A stretch of 64,000 bases of DNA from Tenggerimyces sp963762635 (GTDB taxonomy: Bacteria; Actinomycetota; Actinomycetes; Propionibacteriales; Actinopolymorphaceae): the NCBI GenBank assembly GCA_963762635.1, contig CAVXLQ010000013.1, positions 466,805 through 530,804 on the forward strand, written 5' to 3'. The position numbers were made by a program, and so were the translations under genes. Shown here in pieces: positions 43,063 through 50,952 of this stretch; positions within the stretch are counted from its first letter, which is position 1; the number at the start of each line of letters is the position of its first letter. The notes below the pieces were generated by a model that did no database searches, was not told where the DNA came from, and saw only the letters and a program-made list of their open reading frames with translations.

Positions 43063-44492
43063 CAAACGTCGTTCGACGGTTGGGTGCGTTGCTCTCCGTC
43101 GAGGTGCGGACCCAGTGGCGACAGCGGGTCCCGGTCGTCGTTCTCGGCCTCGCGGCGTTCTGGTCGGTCCTGCTCGTCGTGCTCCCGAGGACCGTGTCGG
43201 AGGTCGCGGCACCGTACCTGCTGTTCGTCGACGTCCTGACAGTCGGCACGCTCTTCGTCGGCGCGCAAACCGTCACCGACAAGGCGACAGGAGCGACGGC
43301 CGCGCTTGCGACCAGCCCACTGCGATCCTCGGAGTACCTCACGGCCAAGCTTGTCCCGCTTACCACGCTCACCGTGGTCAGCGCCGTACCGATCCTGTTC
43401 GCCGGTCGGCTGACCGACCGGCTTGGCGTGGGATTGTCGGCAGTTGCACTGTCTACCGCCCTCTTGCTCGCAGTCGCGGTCGAGATCGCCAACCGGACAG
43501 GCGAGTTCGTGCGTTTCATGCTGTCCTTGGCCGCGCCGATCGCGGCGCTGTTCGTCGTTCCGCTCGCGGTCTCGATCGGCCTGCTGGCCGGGCCGTGGTG
43601 GTACGCGCTCCCCACGACGGGCGCGCTCGCGGTGCTGAGTGGCACCACCACGCCGTTCGCGGGCGAGTGGCTGCTGGCCTATCTCGCGCTGGGCACGATC
43701 GTCGTCGCGGCGTACGCGAGTGGGTCTTTGCGCCAGCAACGAGAACAGGCCGGCCGCGCTCGCAGCCACGTCCGGCCCTTGGCCATCCGCCCACGCTGGT
43801 TGGTGTTTCCGCGAGCCGACGTACGCAACCTCACGCGGGACTCGATGCTCGGTCTGGTGGCGTTGAGCCCGGTACTGCTGGCCCTTGCTCTGCGGTTCGG
43901 TTATCCACCGTTGGCCGGCTGGCTGAGAGCTCACGGCTGGGACGTGACGCCGTACGAGCCGGTTTTCGCGATCGGGGCCGTCGTCGTGCACGTGCCCGTC
44001 TCGTTCGGGATGGTGGGCGCACTGCTCGTGCTCGACGACCTCGAGGACGGCGTGCTCGGCGTCGTTCGCACTTCGCCCATGGGGCTGCGGCGCTTCCTCG
44101 CCTACCGGCTGCTCGCCGTGACGACGCTCAGCGCCGGCGGCGTCGCGGTCGCGGCACCGCTGAGCGGGCTCGTCCCCGTCTCGGTTCTGCCCGCGCTGCC
44201 GGTCGCCGTCCTGCTCGGGCCGCTGATGATGGTCGCCATGCTGGCCGTAGCCGCCACTCGCGTCCAAGGGGTGACGGCCGCGAAGGTGCTGGCGTTGCCC
44301 GCCTACGTTCCCGTCGCCGCCTGGTGGCTCACCGGTCCGGCCGGCTGGCTCCTCGCCCCCTTCCCGACATCCTGGATCACGTCCTTCTGGGCGGATCGCA
44401 ACCCGCTCGAGCTCCTCGCCGCGCTGGTGTTCCTCCTGGCCTGGCTGCTCGTCCTCGCCCGCCGGGCGGAGCGCAGGCTCGCCGAAGCCTGA
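43059..44492 (+). CDS. Fused double ABC exporter permease
   Basis: This 477-residue protein is about twice the size of the other permeases. Two similar halves each have about six helices. The first carries TVTDKATGATAALATSPLRS as its cytoplasmic loop (K-TGATAAL-TSPL) and the second LDDLEDGVLGVVRTSPMGLR (DLEDGVLGVVRTSP). This is best explained as a fusion of the two permeases that are separate in the GbsR cassette (36541-38030), working with the ATPase upstream. It ends at a strong shared terminator. Confidence 0.87.
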   Translation: MTNVVRRLGALLSVEVRTQWRQRVPVVVLGLAAFWSVLLVVLPRTVSEVAAPYLLFVDVLTVGTLFVGAQTVTDKATGATAALATSPLRSSEYLTAKLVPLTTLTVVSAVPILFAGRLTDRLGVGLSAVALSTALLLAVAVEIANRTGEFVRFMLSLAAPIAALFVVPLAVSIGLLAGPWWYALPTTGALAVLSGTTTPFAGEWLLAYLALGTIVVAAYASGSLRQQREQAGRARSHVRPLAIRPRWLVFPRADVRNLTRDSMLGLVALSPVLLALALRFGYPPLAGWLRAHGWDVTPYEPVFAIGAVVVHVPVSFGMVGALLVLDDLEDGVLGVVRTSPMGLRRFLAYRLLAVTTLSAGGVAVAAPLSGLVPVSVLPALPVAVLLGPLMMVAMLAVAATRVQGVTAAKVLALPAYVPVAAWWLTGPAGWLLAPFPTSWITSFWADRNPLELLAALVFLLAWLLVLARRAERRLAEA

Positions 44493-44529
44493 CCGCCGCC
44501 AGCCTGCCTTGTCGGCAGCCTGGCGGCGG
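44493..44529. terminator. Bidirectional terminator between convergent ABC genes
   Basis: CCGCCGCCAG (44493-44502) pairs with CTGGCGGCGG (44520-44529), and CTGCC (44504-44508) with GGCAG (44514-44518), leaving a 5-base loop and one mismatch. A very stable hairpin between two convergent genes, followed by a modest T-rich stretch. Confidence 0.75.
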
Positions 44530-44546
44530 CGTCGTTCTTCGTCGGC

Positions 44547-46199
44547 TTACTTCGTCTCGATGTCGCGCTGACGGAATCCGTACAGGCCGAGAGCTATTAG
44601 CCCGGCGGCGATCGCGGTGAGGATCAGCAGGGGTGTCCAGCTGAACTCTTCGACGGGTAGCCGTGGGACGTGACCGAACGGCGACAGGTTGTTCATCCAG
44701 TCGGGGAACTGCAGGATCGTGCCGAAGTACCCGACCACACCGGCATACACGACCACCAGCCAGGTCAGCACGGCAGCGCGCGGGAACCAGCCGACGAGCG
44801 CGACCGCGACGCCGATCGTCACCCAGAGCGCCGGAATGTACGCCGCGGAAGCCGCGACGACGTTCCCGAACAGGCCCTCCTCGTCCACGGTCGGCGCTCC
44901 GCTGGCAGCGAGCGCGAGACCTGCGAGCAGGAGCATCACCGGCCCGCCCACCAAGGCGATGAGCACGTGGCTGCCGAGCCAGCCGGTCCTCGACAGCCGG
45001 GTCGCCAGCACCGGCTCGGCTCGCCCGGAGCTCTCCTCCGCACGTGGCCGCAACGTCGCGATCACCGCGTAGATGGCCGCGACGATCGCCAGGATCAGCA
45101 CGATCATGGCAACGAACGAGTCCACGAGCGAAGCTCCGCCGAGCTGGGCCATCGCCTCCTTGAAGATCTCCACGTCGGCGAACATGGCCTCGATGTCGCC
45201 AAGGAACGGGCCGTACGACATCCCGAGCACGAGCATGGCGACTCCGAACCCGATCAGCATCGCGCGGTGCAGCCGGAGCGCGAACCCCAACGGCGTGGCG
45301 AGCAGACGGGAGGCCTCCGGCCTTCCACGCCGCGCCGCCCGCAGCCCGGCGCCGAGGTCGCGACGCACGCTGAGCGCGAAGCCGATCGCGGCGACCAGCA
45401 TCGCGGCCGCCACGTTCAGCAGCAACGGCCACCACCTGTCGTCGACGAACGCGAACGTCTGCTGCGCCCATCCGATCGGCGAGGCCCAGGACAGAGCGCT
45501 ACCTGCCGAGTCGCCGGCCGCCCGGACGAGGTACGCCGCTCCGACGACGGCCAACCCCATGCCGGCCGCGCCTCGCGCGTGTTCGGTGATCTGCACGGTC
45601 ACGGCGGCGACACCCGCGAACGTGATGCCGACCGCGGCATGCGCCGCGCCGTAGAGCAGCGCGCCACCCCACGTCACGCCCTCGAGCCCGAGCGAACCCA
45701 GGCTCAGCGTGAGCAGCAACGCCAACGCGACGTTCACCGCGACGGTGAGGGTCAGCGCGGCCGCTAGCGGAGCGTGCCGCCCGACGACGGCGGCGCGGAC
45801 GAGCTCGGCCCGGCCGGTCTCCTCCTCGGTGCGCGTATGCCTGGCGACCATGAGCACGCTCATGATCCCGACGAGGAGCGCCACGAAGCCGAGCATCTGG
45901 TGGCTCATCATCGAGCCGTACGTGTAATCACTCAGGTAGTGCGCCGGCCCGGTGAACGCGAGCCCGGCGGGACTGTTCATCGTGCCGGCCACGGTCTGCC
46001 GTTCGGCGGCGGTGGTGTACAGCTGGGGGAACGCGGCTGCCGGCCACATCGTGCCGAGCGTCAACGCCGCGAGCCACACCGGGATCCGGACACGGTCGCG
46101 CCGAAGGTCGAACCACAGCAGGGCACGCGCTCCTGTCAGTGAGTTTCCGCCTGCCAGTCCAGCCGAACGACCGACGGCCGGCGGGGCGGTTGTGGTCAT
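44547..46199 (-). CDS. Large ABC exporter permease (polyketide/antibiotic-type)
   Basis: This 550-residue protein has about 12 helices. TRTEEETGRAELVRAAVVGR is the cytoplasmic EEE-GRAEL loop in the first half, and ATLRPRAEESSGRAEPVLAT repeats it in the second half (EESSGRAEP). This internal duplication defines the large antibiotic-transporter permease family of actinobacteria (Rv1217c-like). ATG 46199 overlaps the ATPase stop by 4 bases. It should pump a lipophilic drug or metabolite with the 46196-47131 ATPase. Confidence 0.88.
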   Translation of the reverse strand: MTTTAPPAVGRSAGLAGGNSLTGARALLWFDLRRDRVRIPVWLAALTLGTMWPAAAFPQLYTTAAERQTVAGTMNSPAGLAFTGPAHYLSDYTYGSMMSHQMLGFVALLVGIMSVLMVARHTRTEEETGRAELVRAAVVGRHAPLAAALTLTVAVNVALALLLTLSLGSLGLEGVTWGGALLYGAAHAAVGITFAGVAAVTVQITEHARGAAGMGLAVVGAAYLVRAAGDSAGSALSWASPIGWAQQTFAFVDDRWWPLLLNVAAAMLVAAIGFALSVRRDLGAGLRAARRGRPEASRLLATPLGFALRLHRAMLIGFGVAMLVLGMSYGPFLGDIEAMFADVEIFKEAMAQLGGASLVDSFVAMIVLILAIVAAIYAVIATLRPRAEESSGRAEPVLATRLSRTGWLGSHVLIALVGGPVMLLLAGLALAASGAPTVDEEGLFGNVVAASAAYIPALWVTIGVAVALVGWFPRAAVLTWLVVVYAGVVGYFGTILQFPDWMNNLSPFGHVPRLPVEEFSWTPLLILTAIAAGLIALGLYGFRQRDIETK

Positions 46200-47131
46200 G
46201 TCCTTGCTCCGTTGAGGTTTCCGCTGTTCTTGCCGTTCTCGGTGGCCAGCTCGTCGCCGTAGTGACGCAGCATCAGCTCCTCCAGCGTCGGCGGGTGGCT
46301 GGTGAGCGCACGGATGCCGAACGTGCTGAGGTGCTTGATCGCCCCGTCGAGGTGACCGCCGTCGACGGCGAACCGCGTCCGGCCGTCGGAGACCTCGACC
46401 TCGTGGACACCGGGCAGCTGCTCCAGCCCGAGCACCGGGCTGTCGGTATCGGCTTCGATGGTGGTCCGGGTGAGGTGCCGCATCGCGGCCAGCGATCCGG
46501 ACTGCACGATCCGGCCCAGCCGGATGATGCTGATCGTGTCGGCGAGTTTCTCCACCTGGGCGAGGATGTGGCTGGACAGCAGGACCGTACGGCCCGCCGC
46601 CTTCACCTCGCCGATGACGTCCTGGAACACGACCTCCATCAGGGGGTCGAGCCCCGCTGTCGGCTCGTCCAGCAGCAACAGGTCGGCGTCGGACGCGAGG
46701 GCCGCGACGATGGCGACCTTCTGCCGGTTGCCCTTGGAGTACGTACGGCCCTTCTTCGACGGGTCGAGGTCGAAGCGCTCGATCAGCTCGTCGCGACGCC
46801 GCTTGTCCAGACCGCCGCGCAGCTTGCCGAGCAGATCGATGGCCTCGCCTCCGGTGAGATTCGGCCACAGCTCGACGTCGCCGGGCACGTACGCCAGGCG
46901 CTGATGGAGTGCCACCGCGTCGGCCCACGGATCACCGCCCAGCATGGTGACCGAGCCCGAGTCGGCGCGCAGGATGCCCAGCAGAACGCGAATGGTGGTG
47001 GACTTTCCGGCGCCGTTCGGACCCAGGAAGCCGTGGATCTCTCCTGTGTTCACGGTGAGGTCGAGCCCGTCCAGAGCTCGCGTAGACCCGAAGGTCTTGA
47101 CGAGCCCGGACGTGGCGATCGCAGTAGTCAT
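46196..47131 (-). CDS. ABC exporter ATPase (antibiotic-type, Rv1218c-like)
   Basis: This is a 311-residue ATPase: Walker A GFLGPNGAGKSTTIRVL, ELWPNLTGGEAIDLLGKLRG, signature YSKGNRQKVAIVAAL, Walker B LLLLDEPTAGLDP, H-loop SSHILAQVEKL. The SKGNRQK signature and the C-terminal TLEELMLRHYGDE ending are characteristic of the actinobacterial antibiotic-ABC subfamily. Middle gene of a TetR-ATPase-permease operon, overlapping both neighbours by 4 bases. Confidence 0.92.
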   Translation of the reverse strand: MTTAIATSGLVKTFGSTRALDGLDLTVNTGEIHGFLGPNGAGKSTTIRVLLGILRADSGSVTMLGGDPWADAVALHQRLAYVPGDVELWPNLTGGEAIDLLGKLRGGLDKRRRDELIERFDLDPSKKGRTYSKGNRQKVAIVAALASDADLLLLDEPTAGLDPLMEVVFQDVIGEVKAAGRTVLLSSHILAQVEKLADTISIIRLGRIVQSGSLAAMRHLTRTTIEADTDSPVLGLEQLPGVHEVEVSDGRTRFAVDGGHLDGAIKHLSTFGIRALTSHPPTLEELMLRHYGDELATENGKNSGNLNGART

Positions 47132-47844
47132 GTCGATTCCTGGTCTGCGCTTTCTTGGTTCGTGGGTGGATGGGCCTGCTGTTCCGCGGCTTTCAGGCTG
47201 TCCATCGACTTCGCGTAGAACTCCTCGGTGATGACTCCCTTGCCGAGGATCTCGGCGCTGAACCGCGCCCACGTGAGCGCGGAAGCGGCCGAGTCGTCCG
47301 CCAGGTCGACGCCCAGCAGCCGCTTGGCATGCTCGTGCAGAACCAGCGCACCCATCTGCCAAAGGAACAAGACAATGGCGCGCTCGCGCGGATTGTCGCT
47401 CGGGGTCAGGATCCCGCTCTCGACACCTTCGGCCATGTACGCAACGGCGTCGTCGACCATCTCGTCGATCAGCGCATCTACGTGTGGCGAACTGTCCGCG
47501 ATCGTCTTCGCGAGATACCGGATGATCGGCGTGCCGTCATACGCCTCCCGGATCGCCTGAAACGGGTCGAGCTTCCTCCCGGCCGACATCGCCGCGCTCT
47601 TCTGCTCGCGCACCACCGAAGCGACGTACTCGTCGCAAGCAGCCCGAAGACCTTCCTTCGAACCGAAGTGATGGAGAACGAGCGGCGTGGACACCCCCGC
47701 GTCCGCGGCGATGTCCTTGAGGTTCGCCGCGGCCACGCCCTCGCTGGCGAAGCGCTCGATGGCCGCGTCACGGATCCGCGCCCGCGCGGTGCGGTCGGGA
47801 TCGGTGAACGTCCGTCGCCGCTTCGGCGGGGTCTCCGCACTCAT
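47128..47844 (-). CDS. TetR-family regulator of the antibiotic-type ABC operon
   Basis: This is a 238-residue regulator. HTH region: ARARIRDAAIERFASEGVAA then NLKDIAADAGVSTPLVLHHF and GSKEGL. The C-terminal domain includes ALIDEMVDDAVAYMAEGVES and ALVLHEHAKRLLGVDL, usual in TetR proteins next to Rv1217c/1218c-like exporters. Start ATG 47844; the 41-bp dyad at 47871-47911 lies just upstream and should be its operator. Confidence 0.9.
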   Translation of the reverse strand: MSAETPPKRRRTFTDPDRTARARIRDAAIERFASEGVAAANLKDIAADAGVSTPLVLHHFGSKEGLRAACDEYVASVVREQKSAAMSAGRKLDPFQAIREAYDGTPIIRYLAKTIADSSPHVDALIDEMVDDAVAYMAEGVESGILTPSDNPRERAIVLFLWQMGALVLHEHAKRLLGVDLADDSAASALTWARFSAEILGKGVITEEFYAKSMDSLKAAEQQAHPPTNQESADQEST

Positions 47845-47870
47845 CGCCCGTACCTACCGTTCGTCGATCA

Positions 47871-47911
47871 GGATGCTGAACTCGATTCAGTCTGAATTGA
47901 GTTCAGCATCC
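47871..47911. promoter_or_regulatory. 41-bp near-perfect palindrome in the TetR/GbsR divergent promoter
   Basis: The arms GGATGCTGAACTC and GAGTTCAGCATCC match perfectly, and the 15-base centre GATTCAGTCTGAATT is itself palindromic except for two positions. The word CTGAACTC recurs at 47958-47965, part of a second dyad (AGTTC 47945-47949 / GAACT 47960-47964) just before ATG 47967. One regulator may control both divergent operons. Confidence 0.65.
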
Positions 47912-47966
47912 TGTCAAGCGTTCACGAGCGAGGTTCGTTCGGCTAGTTCGGTATAGACTGAACTCC

Positions 47967-48779
47967 ATGAACCCGCCAGCGACCCCTCGAGGAGGCGACG
48001 TTCTCGAGTGGGTGGAGGAACTCGCGAAGTACCTCCGAGACCAGGATCGAATGCCGCTCATCGCGGGACGGATCCTCGGCTGGCTGATGATCTGCGATCC
48101 GCCCGAGCAGTCCGCCGGCCAGCTCGCCGAGGCCATCGGCGCGAGCAAGGCGTCGCTGTCGGCCAACCTCAGACTGCTGGACAGCATCGGCTTCCTGGCC
48201 CAGCGAACGAAGCCGGGCGACCGCGTCGTCTACTACCGCGCGGTCGACGACCCGTTCTCGACCATGATCCGGCGACAGCTGGAGTCGGTGTCCCAGCTGA
48301 ACGCTGTACTCGACCGCGGTGTCGCGCTCGCCGGGCCCGGTCCACGAGGAGAGCGAGTCCGGCGCGCCCACGAGGTCTTCGACTGGCTCGGCGCCGCTCT
48401 CGCGGACGCATCGCCGCCGAAGCCCGATCCGGACGGAGAGCTGACATGTCACGGCGTTCCTTCAAGGCCGCCTCGGCTGACGGGCCGATGCTGTTCCCCG
48501 CGTTGGAGCAATACTACCCGGCCGAACAACGCATCACCGACGATCCGGTGGCAGTCCAGATGCTCTCTCCCGCGATGCGGGCCGTTGCTAAGGCGATGCG
48601 ATGGAAGCCTATGCGCGACCTCATGGTCGGTTCAATGGAGAAGCAACTGCCCGGCCTTCGAGGCGGCATGGTCGCTCGGAAGCGGTACGCGGACGATCAG
48701 GTCGTCGAGGCGCTGCACGCGGGCATCGGGCAGTTCGTCGTCCTCGGAGCCGGCTTCGACACCCGCGCCCTCCGCCTGA
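47967..48779 (+). CDS. GbsR/MarR-type regulator, reading through into the next gene
   Basis: The first about 160 residues are a clean GbsR-family regulator: VLEWVEELAKYLRDQDRMPL then IAGRILGWLMICDPPEQSAG and QLAEAIGASKASLSANLRLL as HTH. Beyond DPDGELTC the frame stays open for a further about 110 Ser/Arg-rich residues that overlap the methyltransferase gene by 334 bases and look like shadow sequence. A TGA in another frame at 48442-48444, two bases before the methyltransferase ATG, is probably the natural stop, so a one-base insertion nearby is likely. Probable length 158-160 residues. It should regulate itself and the methyltransferase. Confidence 0.7.
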   Translation: MNPPATPRGGDVLEWVEELAKYLRDQDRMPLIAGRILGWLMICDPPEQSAGQLAEAIGASKASLSANLRLLDSIGFLAQRTKPGDRVVYYRAVDDPFSTMIRRQLESVSQLNAVLDRGVALAGPGPRGERVRRAHEVFDWLGAALADASPPKPDPDGELTCHGVPSRPPRLTGRCCSPRWSNTTRPNNASPTIRWQSRCSLPRCGPLLRRCDGSLCATSWSVQWRSNCPAFEAAWSLGSGTRTIRSSRRCTRASGSSSSSEPASTPAPSA

Positions 48780-49324
48780 TCGCACCGGCCGGCGCGGAGG
48801 CGTTCGAGGTCGACCTGCCCGACAACGTCGCCCGCAAGCGCGCCCTCGTCGATCGCGCCATCTCCGGCGCTCCGGCCAACGTGGCGTTCGTCCCCGTCGA
48901 CTTCGAGACCGACGACCTCGGAACGGCGCTCGCGGACCACGGCTTCCGGATCGGCGAGCCGGCGATGTTCGTGTGGGAGGCCGTCACCCAGTACCTGACG
49001 GCGGAGGCCTTCCGCGCCACGCTTTCGTATCTAGCCACCGCGGCGACCGGAAGCAGACTGATCTTCACCTTCGTCCGCAAGGACTTCCTCGACGGAACAG
49101 CCCTGCAGGGCTGGGACAGGGCGTACCGGAAGTGGGTCGTTGAGGACAAGGTCTGGACGTTCGGCCTCGACCCGAACGACATCGGTCCGACACTCGCCGA
49201 CTTCGGATGGACCGAACGCGAACAGGTCGGGACCGACGAATACCGCAAGCGCTACTTCCTCCCCGCCGGTCGCGATCTCGCCGCCATCGACATCGAACGC
49301 TTTGTGTACGCCGAGAAGCACTGA
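48446..49324 (+). CDS. Class I SAM-dependent methyltransferase (LCM-like)
   Basis: This 292-residue protein has FVVLGAGFDTRALRLIAPAG as the SAM-binding motif I and FEVDLPDNVARKRALVDRAI as the acidic second motif, as in the leucine-carboxyl-methyltransferase-like/TIGR00027 group of actinobacterial methyltransferases. The target is probably an O-methylated small molecule or carboxyl group but is not known. GGAGAG precedes ATG 48446. Cotranscribed with the GbsR regulator, which may sense the substrate or product. Confidence 0.85.
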   Translation: MSRRSFKAASADGPMLFPALEQYYPAEQRITDDPVAVQMLSPAMRAVAKAMRWKPMRDLMVGSMEKQLPGLRGGMVARKRYADDQVVEALHAGIGQFVVLGAGFDTRALRLIAPAGAEAFEVDLPDNVARKRALVDRAISGAPANVAFVPVDFETDDLGTALADHGFRIGEPAMFVWEAVTQYLTAEAFRATLSYLATAATGSRLIFTFVRKDFLDGTALQGWDRAYRKWVVEDKVWTFGLDPNDIGPTLADFGWTEREQVGTDEYRKRYFLPAGRDLAAIDIERFVYAEKH

Positions 49325-49374
49325 CGCGGGCCGAAACCGCACCAACGTGAGCGAATGACTGGCAGGATCTGTGC

Positions 49375-50952
49375 GTGCCGCTGATCGATCGGCTAGAAGA
49401 AGCGCTCGACGCGGGAGTCGATCCCGACAAGTTCGAGCGAGCTGCTGTTGCGCTCCTGCAGAGCCGCTACCCATGGCTCTCGCCGGTCGAGGCTGGGTCT
49501 GATCTAGGTCGGGACGCGGACATCTACCGTGTCGTACCCGACGATCCAGCGAGTCGTGGCCGGGTACTCGCCACCACGGGCGATCCACTCAAGAACTTGA
49601 AGAGTAGCCACAAGAGCTGGCAGAAGGAGACCAGCTTTCGAGTAGACGCAATTGTCATCGCATGTTCAAGGGATATCACAGGAATCACGCGGAAGAAGAT
49701 CGATCGATATTGCCAAGATCACAATCTGCCACTACCGGAGTACTACGGTCGTGATTGGCTCGTCGAGGTGCTGATTAATCGTCCCGAGTGGCGAGAAACC
49801 CTGACCGGAGTACGTGGGCGCATCGAGGCGTTGCGCGAGGTGAGCAGGCCTCGCGCCGAGCGGGCCACGCCTCTCGTTGGGAGGGCTGAGGTACTCAGCT
49901 CGCTGAACACGGCGCTACTCCAAGGCATTGACGTCATGCTGTGCGGGATACCAGGTGTTGGAAAGACCAGGCTCATCGAGGAGGTCGATGCGGCCGCGAA
50001 CTTGAGGCTCGTCGAGCCTGCCGGCAAAGACCATCTTGCGGATGACCTCCTCGCGAACAGGCCTCACTGCGTGGCTGTCGATGATGCGCACCTGCACGTC
50101 GACGTCCTAAGGGAGACAGCCCGGTTGCGGGCTCAAGAGGGTCTGACCTTCGCGATCGTCGCATGTACGTGGCCCGACGACCAGTCAGCTGTAGCGTCAG
50201 CACTACCAGGACACGTCCGAGTCGACGTCGATCGACTCTCGCGAAGCGAGCTGGATGCGCTCATCCAAGCCGCCGGCGTCAACGGCGTGCGAGCTCGCCA
50301 TCTGATACTCGACCAGGCAGATGGCCGGCCAGGGTGGGCGATGTCACTTTCCTCAGCGCTCGTGGAAGGCAGTGGCAGCCGTGTCGCATCCGGCGATGAG
50401 CTGTTGGACCAGGTCGAGCGCTACCTGCGGGCCGCTGCGGACTCTGCAACGACACTCGATGCAGTTGCATGCATCGCCGCGCTCAACGGTGCCTCTCACG
50501 ACGACCTCGAGAGCATCAGCCGGCTTGTCGGCGCTCCATCTGCCGGACTAGTCGAAGCGATCCAGCGGGTCGCAACGAGCGGACTTGTTGAACGCCTATC
50601 TGGACAGTGGCATCTCCAGCCGGCGTTGCGCAATCCGCTGGTCAGTCGCTGGTTCTTCGGACCGGCGCAGCGACGATCCTGGAAGTCGCTGTCTGCGACG
50701 TTCGCGACCCGTTGGCATGACCTAACGACGACACTTCTAGGCGCCGCTGCGGGGTCGTCCAATCCGGAGCTAGTCAACGCGGCTCGGGCGTGGGCCAGAT
50801 CGCTCGATCCACCTCAGCAGTGGGACGAGGAGACGCTGGAGCTCGCACGACTCTACGCGGCAGTCGACGAATCGGCCGCAGAGTTCGCGGCCGGAGCCGC
50901 TCGACTGCGACTTGCGTCCGAGAGGCCTTCCGTAGAAAATGCCGTGGGGTAG
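49375..50952 (+). CDS. Nuclease-like/STAND ATPase, N-terminal part (frameshifted gene)
   Basis: These 525 residues are the first part of what is probably one 1175-residue protein ending at 52903. Residues about 15-150 resemble an Mrr-type PD-(D/E)XK domain: FERAAVALLQ, then GSDLGRDADIYRV with D43 and D47; the following strand reads RVLATTGDPLKN, without a clear E/QxK, so activity is uncertain. The P-loop NTPase follows: G191-IPGVGKT-198 (Walker A) and CVAVDDAH (Walker B, D236-D237). Helical DNA-binding-like segments come next. The frame ends by an extra G in GGGG 50946-50949; removing it reads NAVGSALDLIGESAQQ on into the next entry. Defence (Avs/STAND-like) function is inference. GTG 49375. 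Confidence 0.7.
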   Translation: MPLIDRLEEALDAGVDPDKFERAAVALLQSRYPWLSPVEAGSDLGRDADIYRVVPDDPASRGRVLATTGDPLKNLKSSHKSWQKETSFRVDAIVIACSRDITGITRKKIDRYCQDHNLPLPEYYGRDWLVEVLINRPEWRETLTGVRGRIEALREVSRPRAERATPLVGRAEVLSSLNTALLQGIDVMLCGIPGVGKTRLIEEVDAAANLRLVEPAGKDHLADDLLANRPHCVAVDDAHLHVDVLRETARLRAQEGLTFAIVACTWPDDQSAVASALPGHVRVDVDRLSRSELDALIQAAGVNGVRARHLILDQADGRPGWAMSLSSALVEGSGSRVASGDELLDQVERYLRAAADSATTLDAVACIAALNGASHDDLESISRLVGAPSAGLVEAIQRVATSGLVERLSGQWHLQPALRNPLVSRWFFGPAQRRSWKSLSATFATRWHDLTTTLLGAAAGSSNPELVNAARAWARSLDPPQQWDEETLELARLYAAVDESAAEFAAGAARLRLASERPSVENAVG

